Assembly (NCBI GenBank): GCA_934132895.1
Contig: CAKPAG010000006.1
Span: 1 to 64,000 of the forward strand
DNA: 64,000 nt
Reading direction: 5' to 3'
DNA from: an uncultured Clostridia bacterium
GTDB lineage: Bacteria > Bacillota > Clostridia > TANB77 > CAG-465
In this document: positions 34,846 to 43,731 of the stretch, piece by piece
How the letters are laid out: every line of letters starts with the position of its first letter
Position numbering within the stretch: position 1 is the stretch's first letter
Program-made: the position numbers and the translations under genes
The notes under the pieces: generated by a model
The model's input: only the letters and a program-made list of their open reading frames with translations
The model's database searches: none
Told to the model about the DNA's origin: nothing

Positions 34846-35352
34846 CTATTCCATTATTTTTTCAAATCCTATAAATATTTTATCCTCTAATGACCAATTT
34901 CCCTCTTCAATTCTTTTAAATCCATTTTTCTCATATAATTTAATAGCATTTATGTTATTTTCATAAACTGTTAATCTTATTACATCGTAATTATTTTTAA
35001 TCGCATAATTATCAATAAATTTCATTGTTGCTTTAGCATACCCCATTCCTTGCTCACTAGGTAAAATTGCTAGTCTATTTAAATAGAAAAAACTTTTTCT
35101 TTCTTGATTCCATTTTATTTGGTGATAATCTGGATCATCATAATCAGATAAAACAAAACTACCTATTACTTTGTTATTATTTTCTATAACATACATTTCC
35201 TTATTTTTAATATCATTATCAAATTCACAAAACGGATATATGTCGCCCCATAACATATCTATTTTTTTTACTTCTTTTAAATCTCTTATAACTTCTTTAA
35301 ATAAAATATTTAAAGAACTAATATCACTTTTTCTTGCTAATCTAATATTCAT
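34846..35352 (-). CDS. GNAT family N-acetyltransferase
   Basis: About 168 residues. Two ATGs lie four codons apart; the second (35352) is chosen because the GGAG abuts the first. Motif A is clear (LNRLAILPSEQGMGYAKATM), with a QGMGYA acetyl-CoA loop, and motif B is NINAIKLYEKNGF. It transfers an acetyl group to an amine; the substrate is unknown. Neighbours (Nudix, P-loop kinase) suggest a small-molecule modification or resistance set, which is only inference. Confidence 0.88.
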   Translation of the reverse strand: MNIRLARKSDISSLNILFKEVIRDLKEVKKIDMLWGDIYPFCEFDNDIKNKEMYVIENNNKVIGSFVLSDYDDPDYHQIKWNQERKSFFYLNRLAILPSEQGMGYAKATMKFIDNYAIKNNYDVIRLTVYENNINAIKLYEKNGFKRIEEGNWSLEDKIFIGFEKIME

Positions 35353-35427
35353 ATTATTATTCATCTCCTAATATACCCAAGCACAACTTTCAATATTTAT
35401 GAAATCTTTTATTTTCAAGTTTTAAGT

Positions 35428-35690
35428 CTATTCTTCTAATTTTGATTGATATGTTTTTAATCTCTCGTTAGCCAATTCTCTGAAATTTATAACGACCTTC
35501 GATTTTATTTATAGTCTAAAGAAATAATCATATCCAAATTGTAATATTTTTACCTTACTTTTGAACTGTTAAGAATTTCTTGACAGTTGAATTTTTTGCT
35601 AACTCTTCTTCATCAATTATATTTTTAATCTGCAAACTTATATTTTGTTTAGTAATATACTATAAATCAGCCATTTGTTGCTAAAATGCC
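35428..35690 (-). pseudogene. second RhuM-family relic
   Basis: This non-coding stretch reads on the minus strand, with several stops and frame changes, as QMADL-stop-YITKQNISLQIKNIIDEEEL, then FLTVQ, KYYNLDMIISLDYK, and finally NFRELANERLKTYQSKLEE with a stop. This follows the RhuM family order (MAELF..TKQNISLHIKNIFEEGEL, YYNLDVIISVGYRV, FR.WA...L). At least four lesions. It fills most of the 400-nt gap before secA. Confidence 0.72.
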
Positions 35691-35707
35691 TTACCATTTC
35701 TATATAT

Positions 35708-35746
35708 TTTAAAAGGTGTCAACTATTGTTTCTTAGCGACACCCTT
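35708..35746 (-). terminator. terminator after secA
   Basis: Minus-strand stem AAGGGTGTC / GACACCTTTT with a 17-nt loop, followed by AAAATAT; T tract is short. Confidence 0.65.
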
Positions 35747-35754
35747 ACTTTATC

Positions 35755-38523
35755 TTATTTTATACTACTTTCCGCAGCATTGTTTATATTTCTTTCCGGC
35801 TTCCGGCATGGGCACTTTTCATTTCTGCCTACTTTTTTCTCTGCTTTAACAGGTTCTCTTTTTGAATCTTCTTGAGATTCGTTAGTACTTATATTTCTAA
35901 CATTTACTGTATTTTCCTTTATAACATTCTCACTATATGATTCTTGTTTTTTAGGTCTTATTGAAAATACTGCTTTAGTAGACTCTTCTTGAATAGTATC
36001 AACTAATCCTTCAAACATATCAAAGCTTTCTATTTTGTAAGCTTCTACTGGATTAGTTTGACCATATGCTCTAAGTCCTATACCATCTTTTAATTGAGAT
36101 ATTGCATCTATGTGATCCATCCATTTTTCATTTACTACATTTAATATTAAGTGTCTTTCAATATTGTTTAGTATTTCTTCAATACCATTTTTCTTAGCTT
36201 CTTCATGTTTTTGTAAATATATTTCTTCTACTTTTTCTTCTAAAAGTGAAATAATCTCTTCTACTTCTTTTCCTGAAGCTTCATCTATTGAAATTAAATT
36301 TTCTGTAGCAAATAAATTAGCTAGAACTGCATTTAAAGAATCAAAATCTACATCATCAATATTATCTACATTTGCAAAATATTTTGGTACAACCTTTGCT
36401 ATTTTACCATTTGCAAGTTTTAATACAATCTCTGATATATTTTCTGCATTTAATACATCTCTTCTTTGAGAGTAAATTATCTCTCTTTGTGTATTCATTA
36501 CATCATCGTACTCTAGTACATTTTTTCTTATAGAATAGTTTCTACCTTCTACTTTTGCTTGTGCTCCCTCAATAACACTAGTAAGCATACCTTGTTCAAT
36601 TGGTGTATCCTCTGGAAGTCCAAGTCTTGATATTACAGCTGTCATTCTGTCTGATCCAAAAAGTTTCATAAGATCATCTTCAAGTGAAATATAGAAACGA
36701 GTTTCACCAATATCACCTTGACGTCCAGAACGTCCTCTTAGCTGATTATCTATACGACGTGATTCATGTCTTTCACTACCAATTATTTTAAGTCCACCAG
36801 CTTCTATTACCTTTTCTCTATTTTCTTCTATTTCTGGTTTTAATCTTTTTTCTATCTCTACTATTTCTTTTTTAGCTTTCTTAACTTCTTCATCATTATA
36901 TGTTATAGGGGTAATAGCCATTTCGATTACTTCTGAAGAATATCCTTTTTTAGCTAACTCTTCTTTTACTAAGTATTCAAGATTTCCCCCAAGCATTATA
37001 TCGGTACCACGACCTGCCATGTTAGTAGCAATTGTTACAGCTTTATACTTTCCAGCTTGAGCTATAATTTCTGCTTCTTTTTCATGGAATTTAGCATTTA
37101 ATACTTGATGAGGTATCTTATCTCTTTTTAGTAATTTACTTATTATTTCTGATTTATCTATTGAAACTGTACCTACAAGAACTGGTTGACCTTTTTCGTA
37201 TGATGCTTTTACGTCATTTACAATTGCTTCATATTTAGCTTTTTGTGTTTGATAAACCACATCATTTAAATCCACTCTTCTTACTGGTTTATTTGTTGGA
37301 ATTTCAACTACATCAAGTTTATATATTCCCTTAAATTCTTCTTCTTCTGTTTTAGCTGTACCAGTCATTCCTGATAATTTGTTATATAATCTAAAGTAGT
37401 TTTGGAATGTAATTGTAGCAAGAGTTTGACTTTCAGAAGCTATTTTTACATTTTCTTTTGCTTCTATTGCTTGGTGTAATCCATCGCTATATCTTCTACC
37501 TTGCATTAAACGTCCAGTAAACTCATCAACTATTATAACTTGTTCATCTTTTACAATATAATCTTTATCTTTTTTCATTAAGCCATATGCTCTTATTGCT
37601 TGGTTTATATGATGAGAAATAGTCAAATTATCTACATCAGAAAGTGAACTTATTCCAAAATATTTTTCTGCTTTTTTAGTTCCTGTTTCTGTAAGGGCAG
37701 CAGTATGAGCTTTTAAATCTACAATATAATCATAGTTATCATCAGCTTCATCAAATTCTTTATCGTTATTTTCAACAATAATTCTAGGTGTTAATCCACG
37801 TGCAAAACTATTAGCTTTTTCATATAAATCATTTTTCTTATCTACCATACCAGAAATAATAAGTGGAGTACGAGCCTCATCAATTAATATTGAGTCAATC
37901 TCATCCACAATAGCATAGTTTAGTTCTCTTTGTACCATTGTGTCTTTACTCATTGCCATATTATCTCTTAAGTAATCAAAACCAAATTCGTTATTTGTTC
38001 CATATGTTATATCACAAGCATATGCTTTTCTTTTTTCTTCAGGCATCATTTGAGATACTACAAGACCTACACTTAAGCCCAAAAATTTATATAGTTTTCC
38101 CATCCAAACGCTATCACGTTTTGCTAGATAATCATTTACTGTTACTACATGCACACCTTTACCTGTTAATGCATTTAAATATACTGGTAAAGTGGCAACT
38201 AAAGTTTTACCTTCACCTGTTTTCATTTCAGCAATTCTTCCTTGATGAAGTATAATTCCACCGATAAGCTGAACTCTAAAATGTCTCATATTAAGTACTC
38301 TACTTGAAGCTTCTGCAACTACTGCATATGCTTCAGGTAAAATGTCTTCTAAAGTTTCTCCTTTAGCAAGTCTTTCTTTAAACTCTTGAGTTTTATTTCT
38401 TAATTCTTCATCAGATAAATCTTTTAAAGTTTTTTCGATTTCTTCTATTTTATCAACAGTTGGTATTATTTTTTTTATTTCTCTTTTACTGTATGAACCA
38501 AATATTTTCTCTATTAATTTCAT
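35755..38523 (-). CDS. secA: protein translocase ATPase SecA, zinc-motif tail out of frame
   Basis: A 922-residue SecA. Walker A EMKTGEGKTLVATLP, DEAD box AIVDEIDSILIDEA, the ATMAGRGTDI-like segment NMAGRGTDIMLGG and the scaffold region are intact. SecA drives preproteins through SecYEG. The tail reads VGRNEKCPC and then RKPERNINNAAESSIK, whereas the expected end is the zinc-binding CPCGSGKKYKQCCGK. The DNA is TGC CGG AAG CCG GAA: skipping one C at each of the two CGGA sites gives exactly the expected tail and a TAG stop at 35765-35767. So the zinc motif is made only if the ribosome shifts +1 twice, or the assembly has two C insertions. Confidence 0.96.
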   Translation of the reverse strand: MKLIEKIFGSYSKREIKKIIPTVDKIEEIEKTLKDLSDEELRNKTQEFKERLAKGETLEDILPEAYAVVAEASSRVLNMRHFRVQLIGGIILHQGRIAEMKTGEGKTLVATLPVYLNALTGKGVHVVTVNDYLAKRDSVWMGKLYKFLGLSVGLVVSQMMPEEKRKAYACDITYGTNNEFGFDYLRDNMAMSKDTMVQRELNYAIVDEIDSILIDEARTPLIISGMVDKKNDLYEKANSFARGLTPRIIVENNDKEFDEADDNYDYIVDLKAHTAALTETGTKKAEKYFGISSLSDVDNLTISHHINQAIRAYGLMKKDKDYIVKDEQVIIVDEFTGRLMQGRRYSDGLHQAIEAKENVKIASESQTLATITFQNYFRLYNKLSGMTGTAKTEEEEFKGIYKLDVVEIPTNKPVRRVDLNDVVYQTQKAKYEAIVNDVKASYEKGQPVLVGTVSIDKSEIISKLLKRDKIPHQVLNAKFHEKEAEIIAQAGKYKAVTIATNMAGRGTDIMLGGNLEYLVKEELAKKGYSSEVIEMAITPITYNDEEVKKAKKEIVEIEKRLKPEIEENREKVIEAGGLKIIGSERHESRRIDNQLRGRSGRQGDIGETRFYISLEDDLMKLFGSDRMTAVISRLGLPEDTPIEQGMLTSVIEGAQAKVEGRNYSIRKNVLEYDDVMNTQREIIYSQRRDVLNAENISEIVLKLANGKIAKVVPKYFANVDNIDDVDFDSLNAVLANLFATENLISIDEASGKEVEEIISLLEEKVEEIYLQKHEEAKKNGIEEILNNIERHLILNVVNEKWMDHIDAISQLKDGIGLRAYGQTNPVEAYKIESFDMFEGLVDTIQEESTKAVFSIRPKKQESYSENVIKENTVNVRNISTNESQEDSKREPVKAEKKVGRNEKCPCRKPERNINNAAESSIK

Positions 38524-38585
38524 TTATTTCCTCTCCTTATATTGCTACATAACCACTATTACTATGTAATTATTAAATCAAAGGT

Positions 38586-38614
38586 ATTATATCACAGCTT
38601 AAGCCTAATTTAAA
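38586..38614 (-). promoter_or_regulatory. probable secA promoter
   Basis: TATAAT (38586-38591) preceded by an extended TGA element, with TTTAAA 17 nt upstream (38609-38614), minus strand. Confidence 0.5.
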
Positions 38615-38649
38615 GATTTAACATCATTTTTTCACATTAATTTTATGAT

Positions 38650-39411
38650 TTAAAGTATTTTTTGAACTCTACCTACACTTCCATCTGTAAGTCTTACCTT
38701 TATTCCTCTATGATGTAGTGCACTATTTGTTAAAATATCTTTTACTATACCTTCAGTTAATATACCTGTTTTCTGGTCTTTTTTCAATACTATTGCCACC
38801 TTTATACCTGGCTTTATATTTGTTTTATATGTATTTTTATTATCTTTTTTTGAGATAGTTTTACTTTTATTGTTATTTTCTTTTAAAAGTGCATTTAAAT
38901 ATTTATACACTATTCTTTTTAACATATTTATATTTTCTTTTATGCCATGAAGGCTAAGCGAAAATTCTCTTAATATTTTGTTATATTCATCTTCTGTTAT
39001 TTCCTTTTTTTCAAGTGCTTCTTTTAAATCATTTTTTCCATACTCATAAACATTATACTTGCTATCTAAGGCAATACTTAAAAATCCTTCTTCATAAAAA
39101 GGCATTTTTCTTTCATCTAAAAAATTATTTAATGTAATATCACATTTTATAGCAATCATACTATCATTTTCATTATAATACACTTTTAAGCTATAATTTT
39201 TCCCTATAGGTAAAAGTTCTACGTATGAAAAATTTTTATCAAGTAGTTTTATACTCTCTCCATTTATATCTAAAAAATATGGGATTTCAATATCTTTTAC
39301 TTTCATAGCAAATATGTAGTAATCTACATCTTGATAGACTACTTTTGCCATCTTAGCTAAAGATGTATTTAAATTTTCACTATTTCTTTTATCAAGTGGT
39401 GATATTTTCAT
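38650..39411 (-). CDS. DUF402-like domain fused to YwbE domain
   Basis: A 253-residue protein. The C-terminal 57 residues (KPGIKVAIVLKKDQKTGILT... HHRGIKVRLTDGSVGRVQKIL) match YwbE/DUF2196, normally a stand-alone protein of about 65 residues. The N-terminal part (FSYVELLPIGKNYSLKVYYN... CDITLNN... LDSKYNVYEYGKNDLKEALE) resembles DUF402, a nucleotide/RNA phosphatase-like beta barrel. A helical, Lys/Asn-rich linker joins them. The YwbE assignment is strong; DUF402 is likely. Function unknown, perhaps RNA-related. It starts with GGGGGAAC upstream and is transcribed away from the zinc-ribbon gene terminator. Confidence 0.75.
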   Translation of the reverse strand: MKISPLDKRNSENLNTSLAKMAKVVYQDVDYYIFAMKVKDIEIPYFLDINGESIKLLDKNFSYVELLPIGKNYSLKVYYNENDSMIAIKCDITLNNFLDERKMPFYEEGFLSIALDSKYNVYEYGKNDLKEALEKKEITEDEYNKILREFSLSLHGIKENINMLKRIVYKYLNALLKENNNKSKTISKKDNKNTYKTNIKPGIKVAIVLKKDQKTGILTEGIVKDILTNSALHHRGIKVRLTDGSVGRVQKIL

Positions 39412-39432
39412 ACTTTTTGTTCCCCCTATAGT

Positions 39433-39472
39433 ACAAAAAACTATTGAAAGCTTTTATACCTCCAATAGTTTA
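39433..39472 (-). terminator. terminator after zinc-ribbon gene
   Basis: Minus-strand stem AAACTATTG / CAATAGTTT with a 16-nt loop, followed by TTTTGTAC. The GGAGG-like bases in the loop are incidental. Confidence 0.75.
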
Positions 39473-39484
39473 TTATATATTTAA

Positions 39485-40006
39485 TTATTTTTCAAGTGAA
39501 TAACCACATTTTGTGCAGAATTTTGAACCAGGTGCACATATTAATCCGCATTGAGGACATACTTTAGCACTTGGCTTTTCTTCTTTAGGTTCTTTTTCCT
39601 CTTTAGGCTCTTCTTTTATTTTAACTGGTTTTTGTTTTGTTCCACAGTTTGCACAAAAAGCTGATTCAAGCTCTATTGTTTCTCCACAGTTTGCACAAGT
39701 TCTAAGTCCTTTATTGTATAATATTTTTTTATTCATCTCGTCAATCTCTTTTATAGCTTTGTCAATCTTTTTACACTCTTTTGTAAAAACCTTTCCTACT
39801 TCTTCACCTGCTTTGTATGAATCATAAATAGATTTTCCCATTTCCTCATATGTTTTTACTATATCTGATTCTTTGTCTGCAATAGCAAGTTTTAGTTTAG
39901 TATCAGCAATAAATTTTCCTGATTTATCTGCAACTGTATTATATGTATCTGTTGCTGTTTTACCAACTATTTTAGATATTTCTGTTACTTTTTTCTTAAA
40001 TTCCAT
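39485..40006 (-). CDS. double zinc-ribbon protein
   Basis: A 173-residue protein with an N-terminal helical region (residues 1-95, Lys/Glu-rich with KESDIVKTYEEMGKSIYDSY, likely coiled coil) and two C-terminal zinc ribbons: CANCGETIELESAFCANCG and CPQCGLICAPGSKFCTKCG. A KEEPKEEKEPKEEKPSAK linker joins them. This is a common layout of zinc_ribbon_2 proteins in Clostridia; the function is not known. It has a GGAGG-type site upstream and ends at its own terminator. Confidence 0.8.
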   Translation of the reverse strand: MEFKKKVTEISKIVGKTATDTYNTVADKSGKFIADTKLKLAIADKESDIVKTYEEMGKSIYDSYKAGEEVGKVFTKECKKIDKAIKEIDEMNKKILYNKGLRTCANCGETIELESAFCANCGTKQKPVKIKEEPKEEKEPKEEKPSAKVCPQCGLICAPGSKFCTKCGYSLEK

Positions 40007-40123
40007 TTTAAACTACCTCCATTTATATTTATAATATATCACAAAAAATAACTATATTCAATATATATGTTTTTTTATTTTATTTTTATATAATTTTTCA
40101 CACTTTTTTCATATTTTATATGA

Positions 40124-41830
40124 TTATATTCCTAAATACTCTTCTAAACAAAGCCCACTGTTAAATACTTTAGTCGCCACATCTGTCCCCAAATACCTTA
40201 CATGCCAAGGTTCATATTTGTATCCAGTTATAGCTTGTTTTCCTTTTGGGTATCGAATTATAAAGCCAAACTTATGACAATTTTGTGCAAGCCATATTCC
40301 CTCTTTAGTATTCCCAAAATTATCATTTATCGAATTAAGGTCAAAAGCAAGTCCTATCTGATGCTCTGAATGTCCTGGCCTTGCTGAAAAAGTATCTGCT
40401 GAAGCCTGACCATACACACTTACATACCTACTATACAGTCCACTTTGAGTAGTATATGACCTAAATCCAGATACTATCCAAAGCGATACGCCTTCATTTG
40501 CAGCGGCAGCTTTCATCTGATTAAATGCTGCAAGCGCTGTTTGATTTACCCCCGGATTATATGTAGAAGGTACACTATATTTTTTGTTTACAACAAGAAT
40601 TCCTTGTATATATGTTAAACCATTTGAATTATTTGCTTGAGGTGCCTGAGTGATTTTTGGTGCCACATATATAACGGGTTTAGGCTTTACTTCAACATTT
40701 ATAACAGACTCAACAATAGGTTCTTCTTTAGTTTTTACTTTTATTTCACATTTTCCCACTTTATTTGTTGTAATTTTACCATTTTGATCTACTTTAGCAA
40801 TATTTTCATTACTGCTCGTCCACTCTACTTCTTTATTTACTGCATTATCCGGCACTACTTTAGCATTAATACTAGCCTCTTTACCAATTTCAATTGAAAT
40901 AGAATTTTTATCTACTTCAATTTTTGAAGCCACTTCCAATATTTTAACTAATACTTCTTTTACTATACTTTCATCTTGAACTGATATTTCTACTTTGTAT
41001 TCTCCTTCTTTTTTTGCTACGAAATTTAAATCAGTACTAATCTCTAATGCTTCATTATCATATTTAGTAATTATATTAGTATTTGTAGCATTTTCAGGTA
41101 TAAGCTTATATTCAATTTTTTCACTTTGTGTCCTTTTTATTTCTGTTTGTGATTTACTTAAAGTTATATCTTGCAAAGGAACATAACACACAAAAAATTT
41201 GTTACTATTTTCCTCTGGTTTTAAATTTTTGTCATAAACTTCAAATGTAACATTGCCATTTTCTATGTTTTCAGCCTTTTTTACTATATTTACATTTTCA
41301 TTAGTATTTATTATTTTATATATGTCCACATTTTTATTCTTAAATACATTTCTATCTATATTTATTTTAAACTTGCTAATAGATTCTTTAGCTTTAAACT
41401 CACTAAAGTCTATGTTGAGTACATCTAGCCCTTTGAATTTTTCAAGCTCTGATTTTTTTACATCAGTATTAATATTAAATTCTATATATTTAGGTAAAGC
41501 GTTATAATCTAAAGTTATTGCATAATTATTATAGTTAATTATTAAATTCTTTTTGTTTTCTTTTATATATTCCTTATTTTTGTTACTCATTACTAATATA
41601 TAAAATTTATATGTAATTTCAATATTTTTCTCATCATTACTTTCTACTAATTTTTTACCAAGTTTATAATTAAAATTAAAGTATATAGCAAAAATCACTA
41701 TAGCTATAATAACTAAAATTAAAAGAAATGATAGCATCGTATACAAAAATATCTTTTTCATATTTTTTTTACTTTTCACTTCTTTGGTATTTTTTTCTTC
41801 CTCAACTTCATTTTGTTTTTTCTTTTTCAT
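40124..41830 (-). CDS. membrane-anchored VanY-type D-Ala-D-Ala carboxypeptidase with Big_2 domain
   Basis: A 568-residue cell-surface peptidase. A basic N-terminus and a membrane helix (about 28-53) anchor it. The extracellular region has a bacterial Ig-like Big_2 domain (IEVDKNSISIEIGKEASINA... VNKEVEWTSSNENIAKVDQ, about 300-385). The catalytic domain (about 415-565) shows VSGFRSYTTQ, PGHSEHQIGLAFDL (His and Asp zinc ligands) and EPWHVRYLG (catalytic Glu and His ligand). It trims the terminal D-Ala of peptidoglycan stems. It is encoded 18 nt after the frameshifted membrane protein, probably in one operon. Confidence 0.9.
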   Translation of the reverse strand: MKKKKQNEVEEEKNTKEVKSKKNMKKIFLYTMLSFLLILVIIAIVIFAIYFNFNYKLGKKLVESNDEKNIEITYKFYILVMSNKNKEYIKENKKNLIINYNNYAITLDYNALPKYIEFNINTDVKKSELEKFKGLDVLNIDFSEFKAKESISKFKINIDRNVFKNKNVDIYKIINTNENVNIVKKAENIENGNVTFEVYDKNLKPEENSNKFFVCYVPLQDITLSKSQTEIKRTQSEKIEYKLIPENATNTNIITKYDNEALEISTDLNFVAKKEGEYKVEISVQDESIVKEVLVKILEVASKIEVDKNSISIEIGKEASINAKVVPDNAVNKEVEWTSSNENIAKVDQNGKITTNKVGKCEIKVKTKEEPIVESVINVEVKPKPVIYVAPKITQAPQANNSNGLTYIQGILVVNKKYSVPSTYNPGVNQTALAAFNQMKAAAANEGVSLWIVSGFRSYTTQSGLYSRYVSVYGQASADTFSARPGHSEHQIGLAFDLNSINDNFGNTKEGIWLAQNCHKFGFIIRYPKGKQAITGYKYEPWHVRYLGTDVATKVFNSGLCLEEYLGI

Positions 41831-41847
41831 ACTTTTTCCTTCTTCAC

Positions 41848-42562
41848 CTAATACACTTTTGAATTATATATCCTCATACTAATTAAGTTATTTACTGTTT
41901 CTTTTCGCCTTACTAAATAGTCAACTTTAAATTCATTAGTTATACTTTCAAACTTTCTTTTATATTTTAAGGTTGCAAAGTACGTTTTTGAATCTATCTC
42001 ATTTAAATTTAGAAGCTCTACCTCATCATATCCGAGTGTTATACATAGTAAGGGGAACAAGAGCCACCATATCTGTTTGTGTATCATAAAATTTATAATT
42101 ATATAAAATTATATCACACTCTCCAAAAATTTCAAATACTATTTTTTCTATTAATGATTTATCAACAAATCCCAATGAGTTTATAGCTGTATCATCCTCC
42201 ATATATATATAATTTTTATCTACATTTTTTATTTCGCTCTGGTATTTACCTAAATTTTGAATAATATATGCATTTGCTATATCAAGTTTTTGTTCAATTG
42301 AAAAACTTACTTCACCTTTTTCTATATCATCATATATGGAAAGAACAGAAAAAATTGTTGTGTCTATATTTTTTAAAAAGCAGAATATATCATTTGAAAT
42401 ATCAGATGATGTAAGTACTTGAGTATGTTCCACTTCTACATCATTCTTAAGACTAGTTTTAAAACGTATTTTAAATTTTAACTCAAAAACTATAATATAT
42501 AAAATTATTGCAATCAAAATTATAGCTAATTTGAATATAATAAATCTTGGACTTTTCTTCAT
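41848..42562 (-). CDS. membrane-anchored protein split by a +1 frameshift at CGGA
   Basis: Two overlapping frames (42026-42562, 178 codons; 41848 to about 42035) make one protein of about 235 residues if the ribosome shifts +1. The first has a membrane helix at residues 9-27 and ends ...LTMYNT, then CGG ATA TGA. Skipping the C gives ACT GGA TAT GAT GAG, which continues as GYDEVELLNLNEIDSK for about 60 more codons. The second frame has no ribosome site of its own. I do not recognise the family. It precedes the VanY peptidase by 18 nt. The break has the same CGG-A form as those in SecA and YhcG. Confidence 0.72.
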
Positions 42563-42612
42563 AAAACTTTTTCCTCAAAAATATTATATTTACTAAATTA
42601 AACATATATAAC

Positions 42613-42654
42613 AAAAAAGGAATAAAGCTAATATTAAATTATTATGCTCTATTC
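42613..42654 (-). terminator. terminator after YhcG-like gene
   Basis: Minus-strand stem GGAATAGAGC / GCTTTATTCC (one G-U) with a 16-nt loop, followed by TTTTTTG. Confidence 0.82.
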
Positions 42655-42720
42655 CATTAGAATTAAGTTATATTTAAATATCTTTTATATATACTAATAC
42701 CTACATTTCTAGCTGCTTTA

Positions 42721-43678
42721 TTAATCTTCATCACTATCAGCTACCTCGATATCTTTTATATGTAATGCAATATCTTCGGCTTTAGGTAATTGTTTTTGCA
42801 AATATTCTGGAATATCTTCTAATAGTTTGTATTCACTAACTCCTATTGGATTATTTACATTTCTCAAAGCATACTCTGCTGTCAATTTATCTTTTCCTTT
42901 GCATAATAGAATACCAATTGTAGGATTATCTCCTTTTTTTCTTAATATATCATCAACAGCAGACAAGTAAAAATTAATTTGCCCTGCATCTGTTGGCTTA
43001 AATTTTCTGGCTTTTAATTCAACTACAATATAACATCTTAATTCTAGATGATAAAATAATAGATCTATAAAATAATCCGTATCGCTAACCGTGATTTTAT
43101 ATTGATTTCCCACAAAGGCAAATCCATTTCCAAGTTCAATAAGTACATCTTTTATTTTATTTATCATAGCATTTTCAATTTTTATTTCATTTGAATATTT
43201 TTTTAATGAAATAAAATCAAACAAATATGGATCTTTCATTGTTTGCATTGCTAAATCGCTCTGCACATTTGGAAGAGTGGCAGAAAAATTAGTTGTTTTT
43301 TCTGCTATAGCTTGTCTTTCATATAACTTACTTGCAATTTGCATTTCTAGTACATTTACAGACCATCCATTTTTTATAGTTTGACTAATATACCATTTTC
43401 TAATCTCAACATCTTTTATTTTTTCCATTAGCAATACATTATGTGTCCAAGGAATTTGTGCAGTTATTGACTGCACAAATTCAAAATCCTGATATTCTTC
43501 TGCAAATCTTCTCATATTTTTTAAATTTCTAACCGAAAATCCGCCTTATTTCAGGAAATTCTAATTTTAAATCTATTGATAAATTATCTACAAATTTATT
43601 TCCCCACTGACTGTTTTTTAAAATAATCTTACCTATGTTCCAATATAAGAAAATAAGTTCTTTATTAACAGCCTGCAT
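42721..43678 (-). CDS. YhcG/DUF1016 PDDEXK nuclease, +1 frameshift at CGGA, short N-terminus
   Basis: The 264-codon frame 42721-43515 holds the C-terminal YhcG nuclease domain: TDYFIDLLFYHLELRCYIVVELK gives the D...E.K core, then FKPTDAGQINFYLSAVDD. The N-terminal DUF1016 part lies upstream in another frame: MQAVNKELIFLYWNIG (ATG 43678) to LEFPEI, then AGG CGG ATT TTC GGT TAG. Skipping the C of CGG (43541-43543) gives RGFSVRNLKNMRRFAEEY, the normal family sequence. The N-terminus lacks about ten residues and runs straight out of clpC, 53 nt after its stop. YhcG proteins are accessory nucleases often linked with restriction or defence genes. Decay and programmed recoding are both possible. Confidence 0.75.
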
Positions 43679-43731
43679 TGCTCGATATTGAGATTTTAAA
43701 ATTTCTTGTTTAATATTAAGCCAATTTAGTT

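Noticed and set aside
41848..42087. 79-codon ORF as an independent gene
   Set aside because: No ribosome site; it continues the upstream protein after the CGGA break and is best treated as its second half.
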